Of a DNA stretch of 64,000 nucleotides, positions 16,236 through 25,461 are shown one piece after another (the first letter of the stretch is position 1; each line of letters starts with the position of its first letter). The position numbers and the translations under genes are program-made. The stretch spans positions 682,001 to 746,000 of the forward strand of contig NC_013526.1 of NCBI RefSeq assembly GCF_000025005.1, read 5' to 3'. Origin of the DNA: Thermobaculum terrenum ATCC BAA-798 (GTDB taxonomy: Bacteria > Chloroflexota > Chloroflexia > Thermobaculales > Thermobaculaceae). The notes beneath the pieces were generated by a model. That model did not search any database. It was given only the letters and a program-made list of their open reading frames with translations, and was not told the DNA's origin.

Positions 16236-18830
16236 ATGGTCAAGGCATCTGACGTAAGGGCTATACTCACAGCGGTGCTCATGATCGGGCTTGTCGCGGT
16301 AGCAGGCCTCCGCGGGACGATCCCGGCTGCGACGGCCACACACTACCGCGAGATCACGGTCGACACCAACACCGCGACCGGAGCATTCAACAGGGCGCTG
16401 TTTAGCGTGACGGGGTACGCACAGCTCAAGGTGTCCGCACAGCCCATAGCGCAGGACACGTACGCCATGCTGCATCCGGCCGGGACCCAACAACGCATCG
16501 AGACGATGATCGACCAGACCTCCCCCGAGCCCGGCACCTTCTACCCCGACAGGATGTTCCGGTTCGTGGACAACACGGACGACGCCTACTTCAGGGAGGT
16601 CACCGGCAAGGGGATGGAGCCGGTGCTGCTGCTGGCGTACAACACGCCTTGGCTCACCCGCACTGGGGCGCTGAACGAGCCGCCGACCGACCCTCAGGCG
16701 TGGGCAGACATAGCCTCCAAGGTGATCGAGCACTACAACGGGGATGGCTCCGACCCGAACTACAAGCTGAGGGTGAAGTACGTCGAGATCTGGAACGAGC
16801 CGAACCTGGACCAGTTCTGGAGCGGCACGGACGAGCAGTACTTCGAGCTCTTCAGGGTGGTGGCCCGCACCATCCACGCGCGCTTCCCCGGGGTGATGGT
16901 GGGCGGCCCGGTGTACTCGCCGGGAGCCCCAGGCTACTACGAGTACGGCCAGCGCTTCGTCGATGCCGTCGGGGAGGAGATGGACTTCTTCGTGTACCAC
17001 TCCTACGGCGACTCCGTCGCCAAGATCCGCTCGGACATCGAGCTGTGGCGCGACTACATCGCCTCGCACACCTCCCACCACCACCCCAAGCTCATGGTCA
17101 CCGAGTCGGAGCAGTTCATCACCGACGACGCGGCCAAGCTCCAGTACATGCTCGACAGGCAGTTCGCGCTCCTCGACTACGCCGACACCCTCCTGGGCTG
17201 GCACCAGTTCTGCCTGTACGAGTACCGTGAGGGCTGGTACACGTTCGGGCTGATCCACGGCGATGGCTCCGTGTTCCCGGGCAACTACTGGCCGTACTGG
17301 CTGTTCCGCGACGCCTCCGGTAGGACGCTGCGGGTGACGGCCAGCTCGCCCTCGGGCGGGGCGGGCCCCGAGCACTACGTCGCGACGCGCTCGGAGGACG
17401 GGCGGAAGATCAACCTGGTGTACTGGCGACCGCAAAGCGCCTCGGGGGACCAGGTGACCCGGTTCTCCTTTGTGCTCCCGCGCGATGGCGTGAGGCGGGT
17501 GTTCACTGCCTCCCTCCTCCTCGGGGACACGCAGGGGGTGGTCGACGCGGAGGCGGTGGAGGGCACAGCCCGTAGGTTCAACTACACGCTGAGGCTCCCA
17601 CCCGGCGCGGCGGTCTCCCTGACGCTGGACGACGCAGCCAGGGCGTCAGCGCCCTGGCTCGGGCTGACCTCCACGGCCGGCGAGGTACCCCTCCACGGCA
17701 CGTTCGAGGTGACCGCGACGCTCCTCAACTCGACGCCCGACCCCATCAGCGGGGAGATCGGCCTGCGCGGGCTCCCGCCGAACTGGACCGTTATGGCAGT
17801 CTCGGGCAACCCACGCTTCGCCAACCTCGAGACCGGCGACTCCACGAGCGTGACCTGGAGCGTCAAGGCCGACACCGTGACGGATGGGCCGCTGGCGTTC
17901 TACGCCCAAGTGGCGTTGGGTGACGGCCGATCCACCCACTCCATCCCGGTGCGCGTGCAGGTGCTCCGCCCGGTACGGATAGTCCCGGTGCCGGACTACA
18001 CCTACTTCGCACCGGGCGAGACTCGCCAGTTCACCCTGAGGCTCACCAACGCCCTCTCCACCCCGATCGATGGCACGGTCGCGCTGGAGGGCCCCGCCAG
18101 CTGGAGCCCCTCCGCCCCGCAGGCGCTCTCGCTGGACGCCCACCAGACACGGGAGTACGCCTTCACGCTGACGGCGCCGGTGGATGCCGCCCTCGGCACG
18201 GCCACCGCCTATGCAAGGGTCACCCTCGGCGGGGACACCTACACCAGGCCGATCAGCCTGGTGGTCAAGCAGTACGACCCGAACCGCCCAAGCACGATCG
18301 TGGACCTCTCCCCGTACTACAACGGTGACGGCTTCTCGTACGACAGCAACCCCGGTGACGGGGACCTGGACTACAGCGGCTTCCTGCTGCCGGCCGACAC
18401 CTTCCCCGGGAACCAGCGGGTCCGCTACATGGGCGTGCTCTTCCAGACGCCAGATGTGGCGGACGGCGCCAGGAACGAGGTGGCGGTGGATGGCCAGACG
18501 GTGAGCGTGCCCGCGGGCAGCTACAAGGCGCTGGCGATGCTGGTGAACGCCACCAACGGGGACAGGTCGGGGACGGTCAAGCTGACGTACGCGGGCGGAG
18601 AACGGGAGGCCGTGCCGCTGCAGGTGAGCGACTGGTGCGCGGGAGCGCACTACGGAGAGGAGGCCGTGATCTGGTTCGATCACAGGCACAGCCCCTCCGG
18701 TGACGCCCAGCCCCCGTGTGGTATATACTACACCGAGGTGCCCGTGGACCCGGGCCGCACGCTGCAAGCGGTGAGCTTCCCCTCCGAGCCGAACCTGCAC
18801 CTGTTCGCGCTGTCGGGGGTGGGACCATGA
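16236..18830 (+). CDS. Secreted glycoside hydrolase (GH39/GHA-like) with NEW3-type domains
   Basis: 864 residues. The ATG is five bases after GGGAGGT and opens a signal peptide (ILTAVLMIGLVAVAGLRG). The catalytic barrel spans about residues 40-380, with KYVEIWNEPNLDQFW (likely acid/base Glu) and LMVTESEQFI (likely nucleophile Glu), as in clan GH-A beta-glycosidases such as family 39. A beta-sandwich follows, then two consecutive NEW3-like/Ig-like domains (~490-690), then a C-terminal beta domain with GDGDLDYSGFLLPADTFP. The preceding gene ends 23 bp upstream and has a similar architecture, so the two probably cooperate on one extracellular polymer. No anchor is visible at the C-terminus. Confidence 0.78.
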   Translation: MVKASDVRAILTAVLMIGLVAVAGLRGTIPAATATHYREITVDTNTATGAFNRALFSVTGYAQLKVSAQPIAQDTYAMLHPAGTQQRIETMIDQTSPEPGTFYPDRMFRFVDNTDDAYFREVTGKGMEPVLLLAYNTPWLTRTGALNEPPTDPQAWADIASKVIEHYNGDGSDPNYKLRVKYVEIWNEPNLDQFWSGTDEQYFELFRVVARTIHARFPGVMVGGPVYSPGAPGYYEYGQRFVDAVGEEMDFFVYHSYGDSVAKIRSDIELWRDYIASHTSHHHPKLMVTESEQFITDDAAKLQYMLDRQFALLDYADTLLGWHQFCLYEYREGWYTFGLIHGDGSVFPGNYWPYWLFRDASGRTLRVTASSPSGGAGPEHYVATRSEDGRKINLVYWRPQSASGDQVTRFSFVLPRDGVRRVFTASLLLGDTQGVVDAEAVEGTARRFNYTLRLPPGAAVSLTLDDAARASAPWLGLTSTAGEVPLHGTFEVTATLLNSTPDPISGEIGLRGLPPNWTVMAVSGNPRFANLETGDSTSVTWSVKADTVTDGPLAFYAQVALGDGRSTHSIPVRVQVLRPVRIVPVPDYTYFAPGETRQFTLRLTNALSTPIDGTVALEGPASWSPSAPQALSLDAHQTREYAFTLTAPVDAALGTATAYARVTLGGDTYTRPISLVVKQYDPNRPSTIVDLSPYYNGDGFSYDSNPGDGDLDYSGFLLPADTFPGNQRVRYMGVLFQTPDVADGARNEVAVDGQTVSVPAGSYKALAMLVNATNGDRSGTVKLTYAGGEREAVPLQVSDWCAGAHYGEEAVIWFDHRHSPSGDAQPPCGIYYTEVPVDPGRTLQAVSFPSEPNLHLFALSGVGP

Positions 18831-18862
18831 GCGAGATCTCACGTGGGAAGGAGGAGAGGTAG

Positions 18863-19714
18863 GTGAGCCCCAATCCCAGACTCAACAGGCTGTTTGCGCC
18901 GGACGGCAAGTGCTTCGACGTGGCGGTAGACCACGGCTTCTTCAACGAGGGGACCTTCCTGGAGGGCATCGAGGACATGCGGAGGGCAGTCACGACCTTG
19001 GTCGAGGCGGGCCCCGACGCCATCCAGCTCTCCCCAGGACAGGCCAGGCTGCTGCAGGAGATCCCCGGCAAGCAGAAGCCCGCGCTCGTGCTGCGCACCG
19101 ACGTGGCCAACGTGTACGGCAGGGTGCTCCCTCGCCACCTGTTCAGCCAGCTGATCGAATCTCCCCTCGAGCAGGCGCTGCGGCTGGACGCGGCCTGCGT
19201 GGTCGTCAACCTCTTCCAGATACCCGGCCAGCCGGAGCTGTACCACGAGTGCCTGCGCAACGTGGCGCGCCTCAAGCCCGAGTGCGAGCGGTACGGCATG
19301 CCGCTGATGGTTGAGCCGCTGGTGATGAGGCCCAACGAGGTGGCGGGCGGCTACATGGTGGACGGGGACCCCGAGAAGATAGTGCCGCTTGTCCGGCAGG
19401 CGGTGGAGCTGGGGGCCGACGTCATCAAGGCCGATCCCACCGATGACCCAGCGGATTACTGGCGGGTGGTCCAGGCGGCGGGGGAGGCGCCCGTGCTGGT
19501 CAGGGGCGGTGGCCGGGTACCGGACGAGGAGGTCCTGCGGCGGACGCACGCCCTGATGCGGCAGGGGGCGCAGGGGATAGTCTACGGCCGCAACGTCATC
19601 CAGCACCCGCACCCCCGAGCGATGGTGCGGGCGCTCATGATGGTCGTCCACGAGGGCGCCGGGCCCGAGCAGGCGATGCGGGCGATAAGGGAGGCCGCCC
19701 ATGCCCAGGCGTAG
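18863..19714 (+). CDS. Class I fructose-bisphosphate-aldolase / LsrF-type aldolase
   Basis: 283 residues; GTG start after AGGAGAGGT. It has the DeoC/LacD/FbaB-type barrel: DVAVDHGFF near residue 20 and VIKADPTDD with the expected Schiff-base lysine Lys189, then VLVRGGGRV (phosphate-binding strand end). Such enzymes cleave ketose phosphates to dihydroxyacetone phosphate and an aldehyde without a metal. With the kinase and isomerase downstream it could complete a route from imported sugar to triose phosphates. The next gene starts inside its last 14 bases, so translation is coupled. The precise substrate (fructose-1,6-P2, fructose-1-P, tagatose or a deoxysugar phosphate) is open. Confidence 0.75.
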   Translation: MSPNPRLNRLFAPDGKCFDVAVDHGFFNEGTFLEGIEDMRRAVTTLVEAGPDAIQLSPGQARLLQEIPGKQKPALVLRTDVANVYGRVLPRHLFSQLIESPLEQALRLDAACVVVNLFQIPGQPELYHECLRNVARLKPECERYGMPLMVEPLVMRPNEVAGGYMVDGDPEKIVPLVRQAVELGADVIKADPTDDPADYWRVVQAAGEAPVLVRGGGRVPDEEVLRRTHALMRQGAQGIVYGRNVIQHPHPRAMVRALMMVVHEGAGPEQAMRAIREAAHAQA

Positions 19715-20858
19715 GGTCCGCTTCGGGATCATAGGGGCGGGGCTGATGGGGCGCGAGTTCGCGGTCGCCTCCGCCCGCTGGCCTGCCCTGCTGGACCTGG
19801 ACGTCGCCCCCGAGATAGTTGCCGTGTGCGACGTCGACCCCGCGGCCTTCGCCTGGTACAGGGAGCGCTTCCCGTCCGTCGCGCTCTACACCCACGACTA
19901 CCGAGAGCTGCTGGCCAGCGACGAGGTGGAGGCGGTGTACTGCGCGATCCCGCACAACCTGCACGCTCAGGTGTACGTGGATGCCATCGAGGCTGGCAAG
20001 CACCTGCTGGGCGAGAAGCCGTTCGGGATCGACCTGCCAGCCTACGAGCGCATCATGCGCGCCGTGCGGGCGCACCCCGAGGTGCTGGTGAGGGTCTCCT
20101 CGGAGTTCCCCTTCTACCCAGGAGCCCAGAGGATCGTGCAAGCGGTGCAGCAGGGGCGCCTGGGCAGGATCATAGAGGTCCGCGCGGGCTTCCTCCACTC
20201 CAGCGACCTGGACCCCAACAAGCCCATCAACTGGAAGCGGAGGGCCGATACGAACGGCGAGTACGGCTGCATGGGAGACCTCGGCATGCACGTGGTCCAC
20301 CTGCCCGCGCGCTTCGGCTGGCTGCCCAAGAACGTGCGGGCGCTGCTCTCCAACATCGTGCCCGAGCGGCCCGACCAGCAGGGACGGATGGTGCCCTGCG
20401 ACACCTGGGACAACGCCATCCTGGCCACGGAGGTGGAGGCGGAGGACCAGAGCTTCCCGATGATCCTGGAGACCAAGCGCATATCGCCCGGGGAGACCAA
20501 TACGTGGTACCTGGAGGTCATGGGGACGGAGCGCTCGCTCGCGTTCAGCACCAAGCGCCCCAGGACGCTGCGCTTCCTGGAGTACCGGCCCGGCGGCGAG
20601 CAGGCCTGGCAGTCGCTGGACCTGGGCCACGAGAGCGTGTACCGGACCGTGACAGGAGGCATCTTCGAGTTCGGCTTCCCCGACGCGATCCTGCAGATGT
20701 GGGCGGCGTTCCTGGACGAGCTGGCGCACGGAGAGGAGATGATCGGGGGCTTCAGGTGCGCCACCCCCCAGGAGGCGGGGGTGAGCCACAGCCTGTTCAC
20801 CGCCGCGCTGGAGTCGCATCGCACCTCTGCGGTGGTGCCTGTGGGGGCAGGAGGGTAG
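19701..20858 (+). CDS. Gfo/Idh/MocA-family NAD(P)-dependent oxidoreductase
   Basis: 385 residues. The N-terminal Rossmann motif is FGIIGAGLMGREFA. The second signature, AVYCAIPHNLHAQVYVDAIE, leads to the conserved GEKPFGI containing the catalytic-region Lys of the EKP motif. The C-terminal alpha/beta domain contains GCMGDLGMHVVHLPARFGW, with the substrate-site His. Members oxidise or reduce sugars, sugar acids or inositols. It overlaps the aldolase gene by 14 bp and lies 6 bp before the kinase gene, placing it firmly in the sugar operon. The substrate is unknown. Confidence 0.88.
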   Translation: MPRRRVRFGIIGAGLMGREFAVASARWPALLDLDVAPEIVAVCDVDPAAFAWYRERFPSVALYTHDYRELLASDEVEAVYCAIPHNLHAQVYVDAIEAGKHLLGEKPFGIDLPAYERIMRAVRAHPEVLVRVSSEFPFYPGAQRIVQAVQQGRLGRIIEVRAGFLHSSDLDPNKPINWKRRADTNGEYGCMGDLGMHVVHLPARFGWLPKNVRALLSNIVPERPDQQGRMVPCDTWDNAILATEVEAEDQSFPMILETKRISPGETNTWYLEVMGTERSLAFSTKRPRTLRFLEYRPGGEQAWQSLDLGHESVYRTVTGGIFEFGFPDAILQMWAAFLDELAHGEEMIGGFRCATPQEAGVSHSLFTAALESHRTSAVVPVGAGG

Positions 20859-20864
20859 GCCGGG

Positions 20865-22004
20865 ATGCGCGCGGAGGCCGTGGTGGCGGGCCACACCTGC
20901 CTGGATATCATACCGGAGTGGACGCACCGCTCTGGCCTGGAGCTGCTGCCGGGCACCATCACACACGTGGGGCCCGCGGGCATCGCCACCGGCGGCTGCA
21001 TGCCCAACACGGGGCTGGCGCTGGGCAGGTTGGGCGTCAGGACCCGCCTGGTGGGCAAGGTGGGGCAGGACGAGTTTGGCCAGCTCGTGCGCGAGCTGCT
21101 GGAGAGGCGCGGGCGGCACATGGAGGTCAGGCTGCTGCCCAGCCCTGGGGAGCACACGTCCTACAGCGTGATCCTCAACCCCCCGCAGATCGACCGCGTG
21201 GTGCTGCACTACCCCGGCACCAACGACACCTTCACGAGCAGGGACCTGCCGTCCGATGCCCTGGCGGGGGCGCGGCTGCTGCACTTCGGCTATCCCCCCA
21301 TCATGCGCGCGATGTACGAGGACGGGGGCAGGGAGCTGGAGGAACTGCTGCGGAGGGCCAAGGAGCTGGGGCTCACGACGTCGCTGGACATGGCGTACCC
21401 CGACCCCGATAGCCCGGCGGGCAGGGCGGACTGGCCCTCGATCCTGGAGAGGGCGCTCCCCTGGACAGACGTGTGCGTGCCCTCGATCGGCGAGATCCTC
21501 CTGATGCTCGGGCAGCCCCAAGGAGTGGTGACCCCGGAGCGCGTCCGCGGCGTCGGGGCGAGGCTGCTGGAGATGGGCGCGGCGATCGCCGGGGTGAAGC
21601 TGGGCGAGCGGGGACTGTACCTGCGGACGGCTGGAGAGGAGAGGCTCGGGCGCGCCGGGCCCGCGCTGACGGCCAGGGGGGAGTGGGCGTGCAGGGAGCT
21701 GTGGGCCAACGTGTTCGAGGTCCAGGTGGTGGGGACCACGGGGGCCGGAGACGCCACCATGGCGGGGCTGTTGATGGCGTTGCTGCGGGGCTTGCCCCCG
21801 GAGGAGGCGCTCACCGCGGCGTGCGCGGTGGGAGCCTGCAGCGTGGAGGCCCCGGACGCCACTAGCGGGATCCCAAGCTGGCAGGAGATCGAGGCCCGAG
21901 TGCGCGCGGGCTGGCCCAGGCAGCGTCGCAGCCCGGGCCCGGGCTGGGCCGAGACCCGCACCCCGGGCGTGTGGCGCGGCCCGGACGACGTGACCAACAG
22001 GTGA
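20865..22004 (+). CDS. PfkB-family sugar kinase
   Basis: 379 residues, longer than the usual 300-340. It has the N-terminal glycine-rich motif GGCMPNTGLALGRLG and the C-terminal signature VGTTGAGDATMAGLLMALL with the catalytic Asp and anion hole. The family phosphorylates sugars such as fructose, tagatose-6-P or deoxygluconate. Residues after ~340 form a Pro/Arg-rich tail (RQRRSPGPGWAETRTPG) unlike the family. In context, a fructose-type kinase acting after the lyxose/mannose isomerase and before the aldolase would make a continuous pathway. Confidence 0.85.
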   Translation: MRAEAVVAGHTCLDIIPEWTHRSGLELLPGTITHVGPAGIATGGCMPNTGLALGRLGVRTRLVGKVGQDEFGQLVRELLERRGRHMEVRLLPSPGEHTSYSVILNPPQIDRVVLHYPGTNDTFTSRDLPSDALAGARLLHFGYPPIMRAMYEDGGRELEELLRRAKELGLTTSLDMAYPDPDSPAGRADWPSILERALPWTDVCVPSIGEILLMLGQPQGVVTPERVRGVGARLLEMGAAIAGVKLGERGLYLRTAGEERLGRAGPALTARGEWACRELWANVFEVQVVGTTGAGDATMAGLLMALLRGLPPEEALTAACAVGACSVEAPDATSGIPSWQEIEARVRAGWPRQRRSPGPGWAETRTPGVWRGPDDVTNR

Positions 22005-22574
<570 letters not shown>

Positions 22575-22620
22575 GAGGCTAACGCCCAGCCAGGCCGGCA
22601 AGGCAGGGCGCGCCCCGTTA

Positions 22621-22651
22621 GCTCAGGGGAGATCGGCGATCTCCCCTGAGC
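22621..22651 (+). terminator. Perfect 14-bp hairpin after the sugar operon
   Basis: GCTCAGGGGAGATC and GATCTCCCCTGAGC are perfect complements around a GGC loop. No T-run follows, so it may be a transcript-end stabiliser rather than a classical intrinsic terminator. The rest of 22575-22833 contains no gene that I can support. Confidence 0.6.
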
Positions 22652-22833
22652 CCATCCAGTAGGATCGCACCCCAAGGCTACGGTTCGTAATCACCCGCGA
22701 GGAGAGCCGGGGGCCGGGGAGCCCAGGACGCCCCTGCTGCTCACCCCGCAGCCCAGGCAACACTTGCAGGGCCACCAGGGCATCGAGGCACGGACGGGGT
22801 AGATGGGTGCGTCCATCTATCGACGTGCCCCCA

Positions 22834-24021
22834 TCACGACGAGCCCTCGCCCTCCTCCGGCGTCAGGAGGGAGGCGCGGTGCTGGATCACGAGGATGTTG
22901 ACCACCAGGCACAGCAGCGCGAACTCCGAGAGCAGCATGAAGGCGATCGCGTAGGAGCCCGCGACGTCGTGGACCACCCCCATGACGAGCGGGGGGAAGA
23001 ACCCGCCCAATCCGCCGGCTGCGCCCACGAGGCCTGTCACGGTACCCGTCTCGGCCGGGAAGTAGCTGCTCACCAGCTTGAACACCGCGCCGTTGCCGAG
23101 CCCAAGCATCCCAGCTATGCCCAGGAAGGCGACGGTGAGGATCGGCATGCCGGGCAGGAAGGCGAGCACGACGGCGAACGCGGCCACCACCAGGAACGTC
23201 GCGTTCAGGATCGGGGCGCCCCCCACCCTGTCGGCGAGGTACCCACCGATGGGGCGCGCCAGCGTCGCCACCGCGACGAACCCCGCGGTCCTGGTGCCCG
23301 CGTCCGGCCTCGACAGCCCGTACTCGCTCACCAGCAGAATCGGGAGGTACACGCTGATGGCGACGAACCCTCCAAAGGTGACGAAGTAGAAGAGGGCCAG
23401 CACCCAGGAGATAGGCCGGCGGCGGAACACGGACAGGCGCTCCCGGAGAGAGGGCACGCGAACGACCCGACCAGGGGCATCGCGGCCCAGCAGCCAAAAG
23501 AGGGCAGCCATGACGACCAGGACCGGCAAGTGCACCCAGAAGGTCGTGCGCCAACCGAGGCTGTCGGCCAGCTTGGGCGCCAGGAAGCTGGAGATCGCGG
23601 TACCGAAGTTGCCCATCCCGTACACACCGAGCGCGAGTCCCTGCCGATCGGGAGGCCACCAAGCGGCGACGAACGGCGCTCCCACCGCGAAGGAGGCTCC
23701 AGCCACGCCCAGCATAAGGCTCACGGCCAGCAGGGTCGCGTAGGAGGATGTCATTCCGGCCAGCCCCACCGGCAGGAGCAGGCCAAGGAGGAGCAGGGTG
23801 AACACGAGCCTGCCCCCGTAGCGATCGGCCAGGATCCCCAGGGGAAGGCGCAGCAGCGAGCCCAGCAGCACCGGCAGGGCTACCAGCAGGCCCGCCTGCG
23901 CCCCCGAGAGGCCGTAGAGTTCCCGGAAGGTGGGCGCCAAGGGCGAGATCAGACCCCAGACAGCGAAGCAGGTCGTGAACGCCAAGGTGCTCAGCACCAG
24001 CGCGCGCACTCGCCCGCCCAT
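22834..24021 (-). CDS. Nitrate/nitrite MFS transporter (NarK/NNP type)
   Basis: 395 residues with 12 predicted membrane segments. The nitrate-porter signature region is present: FAVGAPFVAAWWPPDRQG and LALGVYGMGNFGTAIS. FKLVSSYFPAETGTVTGLVG in the second half matches the repeated NNP signature. The family imports nitrate by proton symport or exchanges it for nitrite. It is the last gene of the leftward nitrate operon, 3 bp after the small membrane-protein gene. Together with the molybdoenzyme this supports nitrate as the operon's substrate. Confidence 0.88.
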   Translation of the reverse strand: MGGRVRALVLSTLAFTTCFAVWGLISPLAPTFRELYGLSGAQAGLLVALPVLLGSLLRLPLGILADRYGGRLVFTLLLLGLLLPVGLAGMTSSYATLLAVSLMLGVAGASFAVGAPFVAAWWPPDRQGLALGVYGMGNFGTAISSFLAPKLADSLGWRTTFWVHLPVLVVMAALFWLLGRDAPGRVVRVPSLRERLSVFRRRPISWVLALFYFVTFGGFVAISVYLPILLVSEYGLSRPDAGTRTAGFVAVATLARPIGGYLADRVGGAPILNATFLVVAAFAVVLAFLPGMPILTVAFLGIAGMLGLGNGAVFKLVSSYFPAETGTVTGLVGAAGGLGGFFPPLVMGVVHDVAGSYAIAFMLLSEFALLCLVVNILVIQHRASLLTPEEGEGSS

Positions 24022-24024
24022 AGG

Positions 24025-24321
24025 CTAAGAGCCCCCTCGCCGCCTGACCCGCGGCCGCCGCCGGATGAGCCAGATAACCCCCAGCCCTCCCAGGAAGATC
24101 GCGCCGGACACTATCGCCAGCTGCCACACATCCCTGCCGCTGCCCCCCAAGTACAGGTCCAGCGCCACCGTCAGCAGCCACAGCTGGATGCCCATCAGGA
24201 TCATGCCTATCGAGAGGGCCAGCAGCACCAACGGCCCTTGGCCTGGCGGCGGGCCCTCGCCCGGCTCCACGGCGTGCGACTCGGCAGCTACGGCTGTCTG
24301 GTGGGTGCTCTCGTCGCTCAC
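24025..24321 (-). CDS. Small two-helix membrane protein of the nitrate operon (DUF6755-like)
   Basis: 98 residues, GTG start overlapping the Rieske stop (GTGA). About 30 polar residues precede two membrane helices (LVLLALSIGMILMGIQLWLL and WQLAIVSGAIFLGGLGVIWLI); the tail is arginine-rich. It resembles small two-helix proteins annotated DUF6755 that accompany Rieske and molybdoenzyme genes; this is from memory, not a search. It may anchor or link the Rieske protein to the quinone-oxidising membrane unit. Confidence 0.65.
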   Translation of the reverse strand: MSDESTHQTAVAAESHAVEPGEGPPPGQGPLVLLALSIGMILMGIQLWLLTVALDLYLGGSGRDVWQLAIVSGAIFLGGLGVIWLIRRRPRVRRRGGS

Positions 24322-24845
24322 ACCTCCACCCCCACAGCGTAGATGGCGTCGCCCCGGCGCCGCAGCTTGATGCGCGGTAGCCGCCTGGGCGGCGGCCCCG
24401 CTACGGGCTCCCCCGTGGCCGGGTCGAAGACCCCGTCGTGGCACGGGCAGTACAGCCGCCGACGATCTGCCTGGTAGTACACCGCGCACGACAGATGGGT
24501 GCAGCGCTGGCTGTAGGCCACCAGCGTGCCTCCGGGCAGGTAGAGGAGCATCGCCTGGTCGTCCGGCCCCGGGTAGTTGAAGTAGATGGCGCGCCCCTCC
24601 TGTAGGTCGCCGACCCTGGCGATCAGCTTCGGGGCGTGCCGCCTGGGCCTCTGCAGCAGGCCGAGCACCGCCAACAGCAGGGTGCTCACGAACAGCGCTC
24701 CAGAGGTGTAGACGGCGAAGAACAGCAGCTCGCGGCGCGACACCAGGTCGTCGGCGTCCCAGTGGTACGGGAACTCCGAGCGCCAGCGGTCCCCCCGCGC
24801 ACGAGTCTCCTGGGACCTTGGGTCGCGCCCGATCACAGCACCCAC
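24318..24845 (-). CDS. Rieske [2Fe-2S] protein
   Basis: About 175 residues; two GTG starts (24845 and 24836) are possible. The first is five or more bases after a GGGGAGGGA site and is preferred; the second overlaps the upstream stop (GTGA). There is one membrane helix (LLFFAVYTSGALFVSTLLLA) near residue 45. The Rieske ligands are CTHLSC and CPCHDG, with the usual two Cys and two His; there is no disulfide doubt because both extra cysteines are present. It would pass electrons between the membrane subunit and the ferredoxin or molybdoenzyme. A Rieske protein is not part of classical NarGHI, so its presence defines an unusual complex. Confidence 0.85.
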   Translation of the reverse strand: MGAVIGRDPRSQETRARGDRWRSEFPYHWDADDLVSRRELLFFAVYTSGALFVSTLLLAVLGLLQRPRRHAPKLIARVGDLQEGRAIYFNYPGPDDQAMLLYLPGGTLVAYSQRCTHLSCAVYYQADRRRLYCPCHDGVFDPATGEPVAGPPPRRLPRIKLRRRGDAIYAVGVEV

Positions 24846-25450
24846 GGCTTCTCCCTCCCCATCCCAGTCGCCGCGAGGTCGCCCCTCTCCAGCAGCCCCA
24901 AGTCGAGGGCCGGCCGATCCTCGGGCAGGATGTGGTAGATCCTCGTCCTCACCCCTTGGGATCCAAAGAGCGTGAGGTTCACGGCGCGGCCCCGCCGCTC
25001 GGCCACGAACTCCTCGTAGCTGCCGTACCACAACGCGTCCGTGGGGCAGGCCTGGGCGCACCAAGGCTGCAGGCCCTGCGAGGTCCGATCGTAACACAGG
25101 TTGCACTTCTTCATCAACCTACTCTCCAGGTCCATCTTCGGCACGCCGAACGGGCAGGCGTACACGCAGTTCCGGCAGGCGATGCAGCGCGAGGGGTCAG
25201 CCATCTGCACGACGCCCTCTGGCGTGATCAGGATCGCCATCACCGGGCAGACCTGCGCGCAGGGGGCCACGGGGTCCTCGCAGTGCATGCAGATGGTCGG
25301 CTGGGTGGCCGTGCTGAGCCCCCGGTCGATGAAGTCCACCATGATCATGCTCTCTCCCTTGTGCGAGTCGCACTCCCGGCAGGCCGCCTCGCACGCTCGG
25401 CAGCCGATGCACCTGGAAGGATCCACGAACATCGTCTTGATGACCGCCAC
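24833..25450 (-). CDS. Four-cluster ferredoxin subunit (DmsB/NrfC/HybA-like)
   Basis: 205 residues, GTG start six bases after GGGAGGGA and 11 bp after the catalytic-subunit stop. Four cysteine groups are visible: CIGCRACEAAC, CMHCEDPVAPCAQVC, CIACRNCVYACPFG and CNLCYDR...CAQACP, the pattern for four [4Fe-4S] clusters. Such proteins wire a molybdoenzyme to its membrane partner. No Tat signal is present, so the complex faces the cytoplasm. The gene end overlaps the Rieske start region. Confidence 0.9.
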   Translation of the reverse strand: MAVIKTMFVDPSRCIGCRACEAACRECDSHKGESMIMVDFIDRGLSTATQPTICMHCEDPVAPCAQVCPVMAILITPEGVVQMADPSRCIACRNCVYACPFGVPKMDLESRLMKKCNLCYDRTSQGLQPWCAQACPTDALWYGSYEEFVAERRGRAVNLTLFGSQGVRTRIYHILPEDRPALDLGLLERGDLAATGMGREKPWVL

Positions 25451-25461
25451 CGCGTCCCTCC

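Noticed and set aside
22612-22700. tRNA-like string CCCCGTTAGCTCAGGGG followed by GGTTCG
   Set aside because: The D-arm resemblance is accounted for by the perfect 14-bp hairpin, and no acceptor or anticodon stem can be formed.
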